Notes under the pieces: generated by a model
Databases searched by the model: none
Told to the model about the DNA's origin: nothing
The model's input: the letters and a program-made list of their open reading frames with translations, nothing else
Made by a program: the position numbers and the translations under genes
NCBI GenBank assembly: GCA_049585815.1
Contig: JBAVAR010000011.1
Location: 6,490 to 70,489, forward strand
DNA from: DATLSM01 sp049585815
GTDB taxonomy: Bacteria > Actinomycetota > Thermoleophilia > Solirubrobacterales > 70-9
Direction: 5' to 3'
DNA: 64,000 bases
Shown: one piece after another, positions 25,126 to 34,010 of the stretch
How the letters are laid out: each line of letters opens with the position of its first letter
Position numbering within the stretch: the stretch's first letter is position 1

Positions 25126-26499
25126 CTACTCGCCCCGCCCGACCCCATTGGCCACCTCACATGCTTCCTCTGGCCCGATGAAGGGCGACAGGGCGATGTA
25201 GGCGCAGATCGGTGCGAGATGGGGAAGGGCCGCGGGGCCTTCACTTTGGATCTTTCGGTAGGCCAGCGTGTAAATGCCCCCCGTGATTACCTCCGTCGCG
25301 ATCGGGGCCGCCGCGGGCGAGCGCTCATAGCCGATCTCGATCAGTCCTCTCAGAGAGGCCAGTGCCTCGGAGCGTCTTGCCAATGCCGCAGGTCCCGCAG
25401 CGTAGGCCTCCATGATCACCAGACGCGCCAGCGCCGGACGGGAGGCCAGGAAGCTAAACAGTGCCCCGAAGCCTGCCCGCATCGCATGCGGCCAGTCGGG
25501 CGCCCGTCGAAATACTGGTACCACCACCGCCACCATCTGCGCTCCGGCGCTATCGATCGCCGCCATCATTGCGTCCTCTTTGCCACGGAAATTTGCGTAG
25601 AACGTCGTCGCCGACATCCCTGCGCGCTTGACGACCTCATCGACCGTGGTCGCCGCGTAGCCTTTCTCCGCCGCCACGATTGCGAACGCTCGCAGTGCCC
25701 GCTCCGCGTGGTCGTGGGCCTCCAGGCTTTCCTCAGGTCCGGTCTTCGCCACTCGCCCCGTCAGGCGCAGGGTATGCGGGGGAGGTCGGTAGGAGATCAT
25801 CAGCTCCCACAACTCGCCCATCAGCTTTGGCAGTTCTGCCTCGCGGCCTTCCCGCAGCCGGGTGCTGGTGATTTCGCGCATCGCCCCGACGTGGGCGGTG
25901 ATCATCTCATCCGGCATCCCCGCTCGCTCGGGCGACTGGGCCAGCGTCTGGCGCGTCAACCACTCAAATCCCCTCGCCGCCGCTTGCAGTGGTGCCAGTG
26001 CCTCTGGTCCCGCGGCGAACGTCTCGACCAGCGCCATCCGCGCCGCCGCCGGCTGCAGCACCACGATTTCCGCGAAGGAGTCAAACCCCCTGCGCGCCTG
26101 CACCTCCCAGTTTTCCTCCTCAAGTGGCGCGGTCCTTTTCCCGCCAGCCCTCTGCTTTCGCGCGGCCGCCTCCTCGTCACGTTTTGCGGCGTAGGCAACC
26201 GCGGCGCCAATCATCGCTTCTAATGTCGCCAGGAAGCACCCCTTCTTATCCCCGAACAGGTCATAGAAGGTCCTGCTCGAGACTCCCGCGATCTCCGTCA
26301 GCTCGGCGACCGTGGTCCCCTCATACCCCTTCTTTGCCACGCACGCCACCATCGCCCCGTAGAGTCGCTCGCGCTGGTTTCGCTCCACCTTCTCCCGCGG
26401 TGTGCCGGGGCCCGGGGGAAGCCTTCGTTCCCGCAGCTCTTCTGACTCCCCCCAGGGTGTAGCGATCATTCCGGGGGCGGACCCTAACCCGCGTGACAT
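25126..26499 (-). CDS. Tandem TetR regulator (two TetR units in one chain)
   Basis: 457 residues, about twice the usual TetR length. The first helix-turn-helix is at about 40-90 (ERLYGAMVACVAKKGYEGTTVAELTEIAGVSSRTFYDLFGDK) and the second at about 265-313 (RALRAFAIVAAEKGYAATTVDEVVKRAGMSATTFYANFRGK). Each is followed by its own helical ligand/dimer domain, and both contain a matching ME(A/T)(Y/F)AAGPEAL-type segment, so the halves arose by duplication. One chain could fold as an internal pseudo-dimer or bind two operators. A GGAGGAG site precedes the ATG. No adjacent target gene is obvious; autoregulation is likely. Confidence 0.88.
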   Translation of the reverse strand: MSRGLGSAPGMIATPWGESEELRERRLPPGPGTPREKVERNQRERLYGAMVACVAKKGYEGTTVAELTEIAGVSSRTFYDLFGDKKGCFLATLEAMIGAAVAYAAKRDEEAAARKQRAGGKRTAPLEEENWEVQARRGFDSFAEIVVLQPAAARMALVETFAAGPEALAPLQAAARGFEWLTRQTLAQSPERAGMPDEMITAHVGAMREITSTRLREGREAELPKLMGELWELMISYRPPPHTLRLTGRVAKTGPEESLEAHDHAERALRAFAIVAAEKGYAATTVDEVVKRAGMSATTFYANFRGKEDAMMAAIDSAGAQMVAVVVPVFRRAPDWPHAMRAGFGALFSFLASRPALARLVIMEAYAAGPAALARRSEALASLRGLIEIGYERSPAAAPIATEVITGGIYTLAYRKIQSEGPAALPHLAPICAYIALSPFIGPEEACEVANGVGRGE

Positions 26500-26519
26500 C
26501 CGCTCGTTTCGCTCCTCCC

Positions 26520-27262
26520 CAGTGATAGGCCTGTTAGTTCAATCTTCCTGATCGAGCTCCAAGTCTAATCCCCCTGAATTTAGGGGATTTCCGGCTTTCC
26601 GACCAGGCACAACCAGCTCTTTGGCCGGCCTTGGTGCCAGTCGCTCGTAGGCAGGCCTGTCCTACCTCTCCAGCTCTGCCTCTTCCCCCTCCCAGCCACC
26701 TGGCGATAAGCCCGCCACGTCTTCGTTTGCGCCGCTACGCCGTCCCGCTCCTGGTTCCCGGGGTGGTGCGGAGTTCCGAGGTGCTCCTTCGATAGGGGCG
26801 AATTGGGGTCGGCGTGATGGTCCATGCTGCCCTGGCCTCGTTTTCGCTGTAGGCGTCGAGGGTTGATGGATCGCCCCGACGTGGGCGAGCTCCCGTGCCG
26901 CAAAGTGCTCGCTCGCCCATGCGGTCACTGGAATCGATCCACTACTCACCCAAGCCCAAGCGGGTTCAAGTGAGGTTCCTCGCCTGAACTGTCCGCTGAG
27001 GTGGTCCTCAACCTGCCGTTCGACGGACCTGGTTTCGCCCGAATTCAGATACGCAGATTTTTTTGTTCGCTCGCTAGCCTAAACTCTACTTTTCCCTGCG
27101 TCAAAGCCATTTTTCCCGAGCCTCCCACCCTGTGCGATTGATGAATCTCGCTTTCCCCCTTGCAACTGTAGGCATCTTGGTGTAATAGTTTGAGCTGACG
27201 CTGCGCAGTGCGCCCGAGCAATCGGAAAGCGCATTGACGCCACGCCAAAGGGTTTCGGGAAG
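26520..27262. other. Long leader/intergenic region before the surface-protein operon
   Basis: About 740 bases without a supported gene. TAAACT and TAATAG hexamers near 27080 and 27192 could be -10 boxes for the operon at 27347, giving a leader of 150-260 bases, but no matching -35 is convincing. Open frames on both strands are low in recognisable protein character. Confidence 0.4.
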
Positions 27263-27339
27263 TCCACAGGGATCGGACCTCAGCGGGGTCCGAAAAAGGG
27301 AAATCCACAGGGATCGGACCCAGCCGGGTCCAAAAAAGG
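27263..27339 (+). repeat. Two direct repeats, each with a hairpin and A run
   Basis: Two near-identical units about 41 bases apart (27263-27299 and 27304-27339). Each starts TCCACAGGGATCGGACC, contains an inverted repeat (GGACC ... GGTCC; GGACCC AGCC GGGTCC in the second) and ends in AAAAAAGG. The second runs directly into the ribosome binding site (GGAGAGGGAG) of the gene at 27347. The stem would form in the mRNA leader, so a regulatory RNA or protein-binding site is possible. Confidence 0.6.
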
Positions 27340-27346
27340 AGAGGGA

Positions 27347-30300
27347 GTGGCAGCATCTATTTCGAGGATTGGGGGGGCTCGGGCGATCGCCTGTGCCGCG
27401 ATTGCCGTCGGCCTACTCCTCCTCCTCGTCCTCCCGGTTTCGCAGAGCTTCGCCAGCGAACACACTGAAGTGACCGGCGAATACGGCAAGGAAGGCCCGA
27501 AATCCAGCGGGCTCGGCGTTGGCTGTCACCTCGGCTACAACGGTTCCACTGGGCACCTCTATCTCGCGGCTGACGGCAAAATCTACGGTCTCGCCGTCAG
27601 TTCTGGCTCGGCAACCCCGCTCGGCGGCAAATTCCCCGTCACCACTGGAATCAGCACCGGATGCGGCGAACCCGACATCGAAGTCGAAAGCTCGGGCGCC
27701 GGCAACATCTACGGCGTCCAGTCCGGAGGGAACGGCGAAATCTATGGCTGGGACTCGAGCGGCAACGCCCTCGGGACGCCATGGCCGGTATCCGTCCCAG
27801 GTGGCGGGGAACTGTGTGGCGTCGACGTCGGCCCGGGCGGTGGGCCATGGGCCGGCGATTACAGCCAGCAGAAAATATTCAAATATTCCGCAGCGGGGAC
27901 TGCGACTGGGACAATCAACGTTGGCTTCAGTCTCTGCAAGCTCGCCGTAGATCACGTCACCGGCGACGTTTACGCCTCCTCTTACGGGGGCGGCCAACTA
28001 GTCGAGTTCACCGCCTCCAGCGGCTACACCGAAAAAATCACTTTCCCGGCGCCTGGCGGCGAACCCGGTCTTGCCGTCAATGACGCCGAACACAAGCTCT
28101 ATGTCGGAAACGGCAGCTCCACCGTCAAGGTCTATAACACCGAAACCACGAGCCTGATCGAAACGATCACCCTCCCCGAAGAAGGAGGACATGGGCTCGC
28201 AGTCGATGAAGGGACCGACACCCTCTTCGTCGCCATCGGCTCGGGCTCCAGCGGCTACATCGTGGAATATCTCGGGCTCACAACCCCGAAGGCGACGACG
28301 GGAGAACCGACCGGGAACAGCGAAGTGAGCGGAACCGCGAACCCCAATGGCGTCGGCCCGATCACCGAATGCTACTTCGAATATGGACTCACCACGGCCT
28401 ACGGAAGCAAACAGAACTGCGCCGAGTCGACACCGATCTCAAGCGAAGAGACAGTTCACGCGAACCTGCCGGGCCTGATCGGCGAGGAAACCTACCACTA
28501 CCGTTTGGTCCTGACGAACGGCGAACCGCACGTCATTGGCAGGGGGGCCGATAAGACAATCACCCCGCACAACGTCAAAGGCCTGTTCACGGAAGCGGCG
28601 AGCGAAGTGACACAGGACTCAGCCATCCTTAACGCCCGTTTCGAAGGCACCAATGAAGATACCCACTACTACTTCGAATATGGGCAGACCACAAATTACG
28701 GTCACAAGACGGCGATCCCGCCGGGCGAAGACGTGGGCGCGACGACCGGGGCCACGCACATTTCCAGCACGATCGCCGGCCTGGAACCCGGTATTACCTA
28801 CCACTTTCGCGTCGTCGCCGAAAATTCAATCGGCCTATCGAAGGCAAACGACAATTCCTTCAGGACGAACCAATTGCCGGCGATCATCTCCGATACAACC
28901 AGTCACATCACTGAAACGTCCGCGGAGGTAGACGCGACGATTAATCCGCATGAATTCGAAACTGACTACTTTGTTGAATACGGACCGACCCCCCAATACG
29001 GCTCGATTGCCCCGATTCCTCACGGCATCCTCGCGCCAGGCAACAGCGCCGAAAGCGTCCCAATCCAGCTTACCGGGCTCCAGGGAATCCGCTATCACTT
29101 TCGGGTTGTTGCGGCCAATCGCTGGGGCCGTGTGGAAACTGAAGACCAGAGCTTCAACTTCTATCCACCATCCTGTCCAAACTCGATCGTGCGTCAGCAG
29201 AACGAAAGCGAGTACCTGCCGGACTGCCGCTCCTATGAGCTGGTCTCACCCGAAGAAACCGGTGCGGTTGAGCTGACCAATTCCGAATTCACCGCGGATC
29301 CCTACGCAACCAATCCTCCCCGGTTCGCTTTTGTGGGATTCCTGGGCGGGATCAACGGCACCGAACCAACCAACTCCGGTGACGATACCTACGTCGCCAC
29401 GCGAACCAGCATCGGTTGGAAAACCCACCTGGTGGGAGTACGCGGCTTCGAAGGACAGGCTTCGGGCCCACTGTTTGCGAGCCCGGACTTCAGCAAGTTT
29501 TTGAATTTCGATGAACCGCCTTTCTTCGAAGGACAACCCCAGCCACCGCACAACATTCCGTACACCTGGGACAGCGAAGGCAATCCGCTAGGCCGCTTGC
29601 CGGCTAATTTCGAAAGCGTTCCGAAGGCAGAAGAAAACCTCGGCGCATACCAGCCGTCCCCGGATCTGAATCATCTCGCCTTTTCCTCTAGCAACATTGC
29701 CTTCACTTCCGAAGGACTGACGACTCCGCCCGGGTCTGCCTACGACTACAACGTGGCTACGGAAACCACGACATTGATTTCCAAAAAGGCAAACGGTGAA
29801 AACATCGAACAGGAGCCCGGAAACACCAGTGCCACCAAAGAGGAGATCCTCTTTCCAGGTGACAATCCCGAATATGGCGGATACGGCTATGGCTCGATGG
29901 CGCCTCCTTACCATCCGGGGGTGTCGACTGACGGTTCCCACATTCTGATGTCGACCGCGAGCGCGCCCTACAACCACTTCAACGAACCGCCGAAACCCAC
30001 GCGACTCTACATGCGGGTAAACGACCTCGTAACGTACGAAGTCTCACAGGGGCACGACGTCAACTACGTTGGGATGACTGCCGACGGGACTAAAGTCTTC
30101 TTCACCTCCCCCGAACGGCTGACCTCCGAAGACACGGATAACAGCGTCGACCTCTACATGTGGAGCGAAGCAGGAAACAAGCTTACCCTGGTCTCCAAGG
30201 GCGGTGAAGGAGCCGAAGGCAGTGGAAACAGCGACGAATGCAACGCAACGTGGGTGAGCGGATGCGGGATTCGGCCGCTTGAGACTCAGCATTACACGGA

Positions 30301-31213
30301 TAACTCGATCGCTGGCGAAAGTGGCGAAATCTACTTCTACTCGCCTGAACAGCTCGACAAAACAAAAGGCGTGCCGAACCAGCAGAACCTCTATGTCTAC
30401 CGTGACGGCAGCCCCCAGTTCGTTGCGACGCTCAGCCCGATCGGGGGCGAAGAAGGACCGGTGACGCGCGTCCAGGTGTCCCCCGACGGAAGTCATGCGG
30501 CGTTCGTCACCTCCAGTCAGGTGACCAGCTACAACAACGCCGGCATGGCGGAGATGTACTCATACGACCCCTCCCAGGGGTTGGTCGTCTGCGTCTCCTG
30601 CCGGCCGGACGGCTTGCCGCCGACGGTGAACGTCGAAGCCAGCAAGATGGGCCTGTTCATGTCGAACGACGGCAGGACCTTCTTCTCGACCGAAGATCCG
30701 CTGGTGCCGACGGACACGAACGAAGCGCAGGACGTCTACGAGTACGTGGAAGGCAGGCCGCAGTTGATTACCCCGGGCACCGGTACGAGCCAGTCACATC
30801 TGGGCGGGTACGGCGGCAGCGGCAACAAGGGGTCCGAAGGGCTCGCTGGAGTCAGCGCCGACGGCGTCAATGTCTACTTCTCCACCCGGGACATCCTCGT
30901 TCCGCAAAACAAAAACGGGCCATTCCTCGCCTTCTATGACGCTCGCACCGACGGCGGTTTCCTCTATGAACCACCGCTGGCTCCGTGCGAAGCTGCCGAC
31001 GAGTGCCACGGTGCCGGCAATTCCACCCCGGTGGAACCCACGGTGTCCAGCGAAGGCAGTCTCGGCTCTCGCGGCAACGCGCCAAACCCGAAGCGGCAGA
31101 GGGTCAAGCGAAGTCATCACCGGCGCCACCACCGAAAGAGCCAGCGCCGCCATGGCAGGCGCCACCATCGCTCCAAGTTCCAGCGGCAGCAAGGAAGCTA
31201 CCGCCATGCATAG
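27347..31213 (+). CDS. Giant exported propeller/fibronectin-like protein, cassette 1 first gene
   Basis: 1288 residues from a GTG with a strong ribosome binding site. Order: signal peptide (1-37); NHL/Vgb-like propeller at about 50-310 (VAVD/LAVD repeats such as LAVDEGTDTLFVAIGSG); three fibronectin-like modules at about 315-605 (CYFEYGLTTAYGSKQ, YYFEYGQTTNYGHKT, FVEYGPTPQYGS, each with a YHFR or YHYR strand); a Cys hinge (CPNSIVRQQNESEYLPDCRSYELVSP); a PD40/WD40-like propeller at about 640-1215 (MTADGTKVFFTSPERL, VSPDGSHAAFVTS, CVSCRPDG); then CEAADECHG and a His/Arg tail of about 35 residues. Probably cell-wall associated. Glu is mostly GAA here. It overlaps the next start by eight bases. 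Confidence 0.88.
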   Translation: MAASISRIGGARAIACAAIAVGLLLLLVLPVSQSFASEHTEVTGEYGKEGPKSSGLGVGCHLGYNGSTGHLYLAADGKIYGLAVSSGSATPLGGKFPVTTGISTGCGEPDIEVESSGAGNIYGVQSGGNGEIYGWDSSGNALGTPWPVSVPGGGELCGVDVGPGGGPWAGDYSQQKIFKYSAAGTATGTINVGFSLCKLAVDHVTGDVYASSYGGGQLVEFTASSGYTEKITFPAPGGEPGLAVNDAEHKLYVGNGSSTVKVYNTETTSLIETITLPEEGGHGLAVDEGTDTLFVAIGSGSSGYIVEYLGLTTPKATTGEPTGNSEVSGTANPNGVGPITECYFEYGLTTAYGSKQNCAESTPISSEETVHANLPGLIGEETYHYRLVLTNGEPHVIGRGADKTITPHNVKGLFTEAASEVTQDSAILNARFEGTNEDTHYYFEYGQTTNYGHKTAIPPGEDVGATTGATHISSTIAGLEPGITYHFRVVAENSIGLSKANDNSFRTNQLPAIISDTTSHITETSAEVDATINPHEFETDYFVEYGPTPQYGSIAPIPHGILAPGNSAESVPIQLTGLQGIRYHFRVVAANRWGRVETEDQSFNFYPPSCPNSIVRQQNESEYLPDCRSYELVSPEETGAVELTNSEFTADPYATNPPRFAFVGFLGGINGTEPTNSGDDTYVATRTSIGWKTHLVGVRGFEGQASGPLFASPDFSKFLNFDEPPFFEGQPQPPHNIPYTWDSEGNPLGRLPANFESVPKAEENLGAYQPSPDLNHLAFSSSNIAFTSEGLTTPPGSAYDYNVATETTTLISKKANGENIEQEPGNTSATKEEILFPGDNPEYGGYGYGSMAPPYHPGVSTDGSHILMSTASAPYNHFNEPPKPTRLYMRVNDLVTYEVSQGHDVNYVGMTADGTKVFFTSPERLTSEDTDNSVDLYMWSEAGNKLTLVSKGGEGAEGSGNSDECNATWVSGCGIRPLETQHYTDNSIAGESGEIYFYSPEQLDKTKGVPNQQNLYVYRDGSPQFVATLSPIGGEEGPVTRVQVSPDGSHAAFVTSSQVTSYNNAGMAEMYSYDPSQGLVVCVSCRPDGLPPTVNVEASKMGLFMSNDGRTFFSTEDPLVPTDTNEAQDVYEYVEGRPQLITPGTGTSQSHLGGYGGSGNKGSEGLAGVSADGVNVYFSTRDILVPQNKNGPFLAFYDARTDGGFLYEPPLAPCEAADECHGAGNSTPVEPTVSSEGSLGSRGNAPNPKRQRVKRSHHRRHHRKSQRRHGRRHHRSKFQRQQGSYRHA

Positions 31214-34010
31214 CAGTCGACACACATTCTCACTGCGATGGATTGGCGTGAAGCGCCGCCGCTCCCTTGGCCTTTCCGTCACGACGCTGATTGCGGCGGT
31301 CGCCACGGTGGCTGCACTGGCGCCCGGACGTGCTGGGGCAGAATCTCCGATATACCAATTTGAAGTCACTCCGTCCACCACTCAGGCAGGCGGGCACCCG
31401 AATCTCCACACGCTGGTTTGGGTCGGGAATCGCTATACGCAGCAGATTCCTCCGCCCAGCTGCGACTGCCAGGACCCGAAGGACGTGACTGTTGAAATGC
31501 CGACCGGCGTCATCGGGCTTCCGCAGGCGATGCCGAAATGCAGCGCCGCCGACTTCGCCGACCAGGAATGCCCGCCGGAGACGCAGATCGGGGCCGCCGT
31601 CATCAGCATCAACGCGGAACCGCCCGGCACCTCGGGTTTTGGCAGGATCGCAATTTTCAACCTCGAACCGCACCCGGGCGAAGCGGGGCTTTTCGGCTTC
31701 ACTTTCCCGCTCCTGCGTTTTCCCGTATACCAGTCGATCAACTCGCGGACCGAGAGTGACTACGGCCTGGATGTAGGCACGGTCAACATCACTCATCTTC
31801 TGCCGCTCGCCTTTGTCGAAGAGAACATCTGGGGCGTGCCGGCATCGCCCGAACACGATGCGGAACGGATGCCGACTGGATGGGAATCGTTCTTCGACGG
31901 GATAAATCCTCCGACGCCGTCCACCGAATTGGAAGTCCCATTCATCAACAACCCGACCACGTGCGGTCAGCAAAACCTCACCGCGAATGTGACCGTCCTT
32001 TCTTACGACAAAGGAGTGACTCACGCCAGCCATCCCTATCCTCCGACCACAGGCTGCGATCAGCTCAGCTTCAATCCGAGCCTCTACGCACAGCCCACGA
32101 CGACGGCGACCGACTCGGCCTCCGGCCTTGACGTCGATCTCCAGGTGCCCCAGCAGCTCAGCCCGGAAGTAGCCTCACCCTCGGAGATCCGTGCGACGAC
32201 GGTCGCGCTGCCCTCCGGATTCTCCATCAATCCCAACGCCGCCGATGGAAAGACGTCGTGCTCGAACGCCGAAGCGGAGATCGGCACCCGACTCGAAGCG
32301 CAATGCCCGGAAGACTCGAAGGTGGGCACCGTGAGCGTGGACAGCTCGGCGCTGCCGGGACCGATTCCCGGCTACATCTATCTCGGTACGCCGTTGCCCG
32401 GCGATCGCTACCGGCTGATTCTCACCGCCAATGGCTACAACGTCCACGTCAAGCTGCCGGGTTCGGTTCTCGCCAACGAACAGAATGGCCAGGTCACCGT
32501 TTCCTTCCAGGACCTTCCCCAGACTCCGTTCTCCGCGTTCAACATGCACTTCTTCGGTTCCGAACGGGGACTGCTCGCGACCCCCGAAAAGTGCGGCACC
32601 TATGGCGTCAGCAGCACCTTCACGCCGTGGGACAACCTTCTCTCCGAACAGACCTCCACGCAGTACTTCACCCTGAGCAGCGGTCCTGGCGACAGTAGCT
32701 GTCCGGCCTCCAGCCGCCCGTTCAACCCGACCTTCAGCGCAGGCGTGGCGGACAGGACCGGCGGAGCGCATTCGCCATTCTCGGTCGTTCTCAAGAGGCC
32801 CGACGGCGATCAGAACCTGAGCGGACTGGACGTGACGACCCCGCCGGGGCTCGCCGCGACCCTCGCGGGCGTCTCCTATTGCCCCGATGCGACGCTCGCC
32901 GCGGCTGCCACATCGGTGTCTGGCCTATCCGAGCTTGCCAGCCCGAGCTGTCCCGCGAGCTCCCGGATCGGGACCGCCTCAACCGCCTCCGGTGCGGGCG
33001 ATCATCCTCTCTATCTACCTGGTCAGGTCTACCTGGCGGGACCTTACAAGGGCGCCCCGCTCAGCCTCGCGGTGATCACCCCCGCCGTTTCCGGCCCCTA
33101 TGACCTGGGCAACGTCGTCGTGCGCGCCGCGCTCCAGGTCAACCCGGTGAACGCCCAAATCACCGCGGTAACTGACCCCCTGCCCCAGATCATCGACGGG
33201 ATCCCGCTGCGCCTGCGTCAGATTCAGGTCGATCTCAACCGGCCCCAATTTGCGCTCAACCCAACCAACTGCTCTCAGTTTGCAGTCCAAGCGAAGATTT
33301 TCGGCAATCAGGGGGCTGAGGCGGACCCCGCGGCGCCCTTCCAGGTCGCCAACTGCGCCGAAATGCCTTTTGGCGCGAAGCTGCAGCTGATGCTCCACGG
33401 GGGCACGAAGCGGGCTCAGACCCCGGCCTTGACGGCCGTACTCACCGCTCGTCCCGGAGAAGCGAACATCGCCAAGACCGTGGTCACGATGCCAAACTCG
33501 ATCTTCCTCGACAACGCTCACGTCCGCGGGCCGTGTACCAAAGTACAGTTCGCGGCAAACAGCTGTCCGCCCGGCTCGATACTCGGCACCGCAAAGGCCG
33601 AATCACCGCTGCTGGCCCAGCCGCTTGAAGGAAATGTATATCTGGCCACCGGCTATGGCCACAAGCTGCCGGACATCCTCGCCGCGCTGAAAGGGCAGGT
33701 CAACATAAACCTCGATGGTCGCGTGGATTCGGTTCACCAGAGCCTGCGCACCAGTTTCGAAGCGGTGCCGGACGTGCCGGTGACAAGGTTCGTACTCAAT
33801 CTGCGCGGAGGAAGTAGGGGCTTGCTGGAAAATAGTGCCAACCTCTGCGCCAAGGTGCAGCGAGCGACCGTCAATATGACGGGTCAGAACAACCTCCGCA
33901 CCAACACGAAGCCAAAGCTGCAGCTTTCGTGTGGCGGACACGGCAACAGCAGCAACCTCAAGCGTAAGCAGCAAAGGCGCCCGGCTCCGACGGGGAGAGG
34001 GACAAGGTGA
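31206..34010 (+). CDS. Large exported multi-module protein, cassette 1 second gene
   Basis: 934 residues. The ATG at 31206 lies in the last codons of the preceding gene (ATGCATAG) after AAGGAAGC; longer in-frame starts upstream are ruled out by that overlap and by the signal peptide (LGLSVTTLIAAVATVAALAPG). The mature protein opens with YQFEVTPSTTQAGGHPNLHT, then repeats a beta-module several times in which a P-x-G stretch, a Cys, and CP-x-x-S-x-(I/V)-GT recur (QECPPETQIGA, QCPEDSKVGT, SCPASSRIGT, SCPPGSILGT). The tail is basic (LKRKQQRRPAPTGRGTR). Function unknown: an abundant surface-layer or adhesin role fits. Homologous along its whole length to the product of 38539-41355. Confidence 0.85.
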   Translation: MHSSRHTFSLRWIGVKRRRSLGLSVTTLIAAVATVAALAPGRAGAESPIYQFEVTPSTTQAGGHPNLHTLVWVGNRYTQQIPPPSCDCQDPKDVTVEMPTGVIGLPQAMPKCSAADFADQECPPETQIGAAVISINAEPPGTSGFGRIAIFNLEPHPGEAGLFGFTFPLLRFPVYQSINSRTESDYGLDVGTVNITHLLPLAFVEENIWGVPASPEHDAERMPTGWESFFDGINPPTPSTELEVPFINNPTTCGQQNLTANVTVLSYDKGVTHASHPYPPTTGCDQLSFNPSLYAQPTTTATDSASGLDVDLQVPQQLSPEVASPSEIRATTVALPSGFSINPNAADGKTSCSNAEAEIGTRLEAQCPEDSKVGTVSVDSSALPGPIPGYIYLGTPLPGDRYRLILTANGYNVHVKLPGSVLANEQNGQVTVSFQDLPQTPFSAFNMHFFGSERGLLATPEKCGTYGVSSTFTPWDNLLSEQTSTQYFTLSSGPGDSSCPASSRPFNPTFSAGVADRTGGAHSPFSVVLKRPDGDQNLSGLDVTTPPGLAATLAGVSYCPDATLAAAATSVSGLSELASPSCPASSRIGTASTASGAGDHPLYLPGQVYLAGPYKGAPLSLAVITPAVSGPYDLGNVVVRAALQVNPVNAQITAVTDPLPQIIDGIPLRLRQIQVDLNRPQFALNPTNCSQFAVQAKIFGNQGAEADPAAPFQVANCAEMPFGAKLQLMLHGGTKRAQTPALTAVLTARPGEANIAKTVVTMPNSIFLDNAHVRGPCTKVQFAANSCPPGSILGTAKAESPLLAQPLEGNVYLATGYGHKLPDILAALKGQVNINLDGRVDSVHQSLRTSFEAVPDVPVTRFVLNLRGGSRGLLENSANLCAKVQRATVNMTGQNNLRTNTKPKLQLSCGGHGNSSNLKRKQQRRPAPTGRGTR

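Noticed and set aside
25054..26223. 389-codon open frame on the plus strand
   Set aside because: Antisense to the tandem TetR gene, with basic low-complexity composition and no domain.
27263..27339. CRISPR-like direct repeats
   Set aside because: Only two units with a four-base gap and no cas genes; they are better explained as a leader repeat.
30870..31205. N-terminal extension of the 934-residue protein
   Set aside because: The frame stays open upstream, but the composition is Ser/Arg/Pro-rich. The signal peptide, ribosome binding site and eight-base overlap fix the start at 31206.
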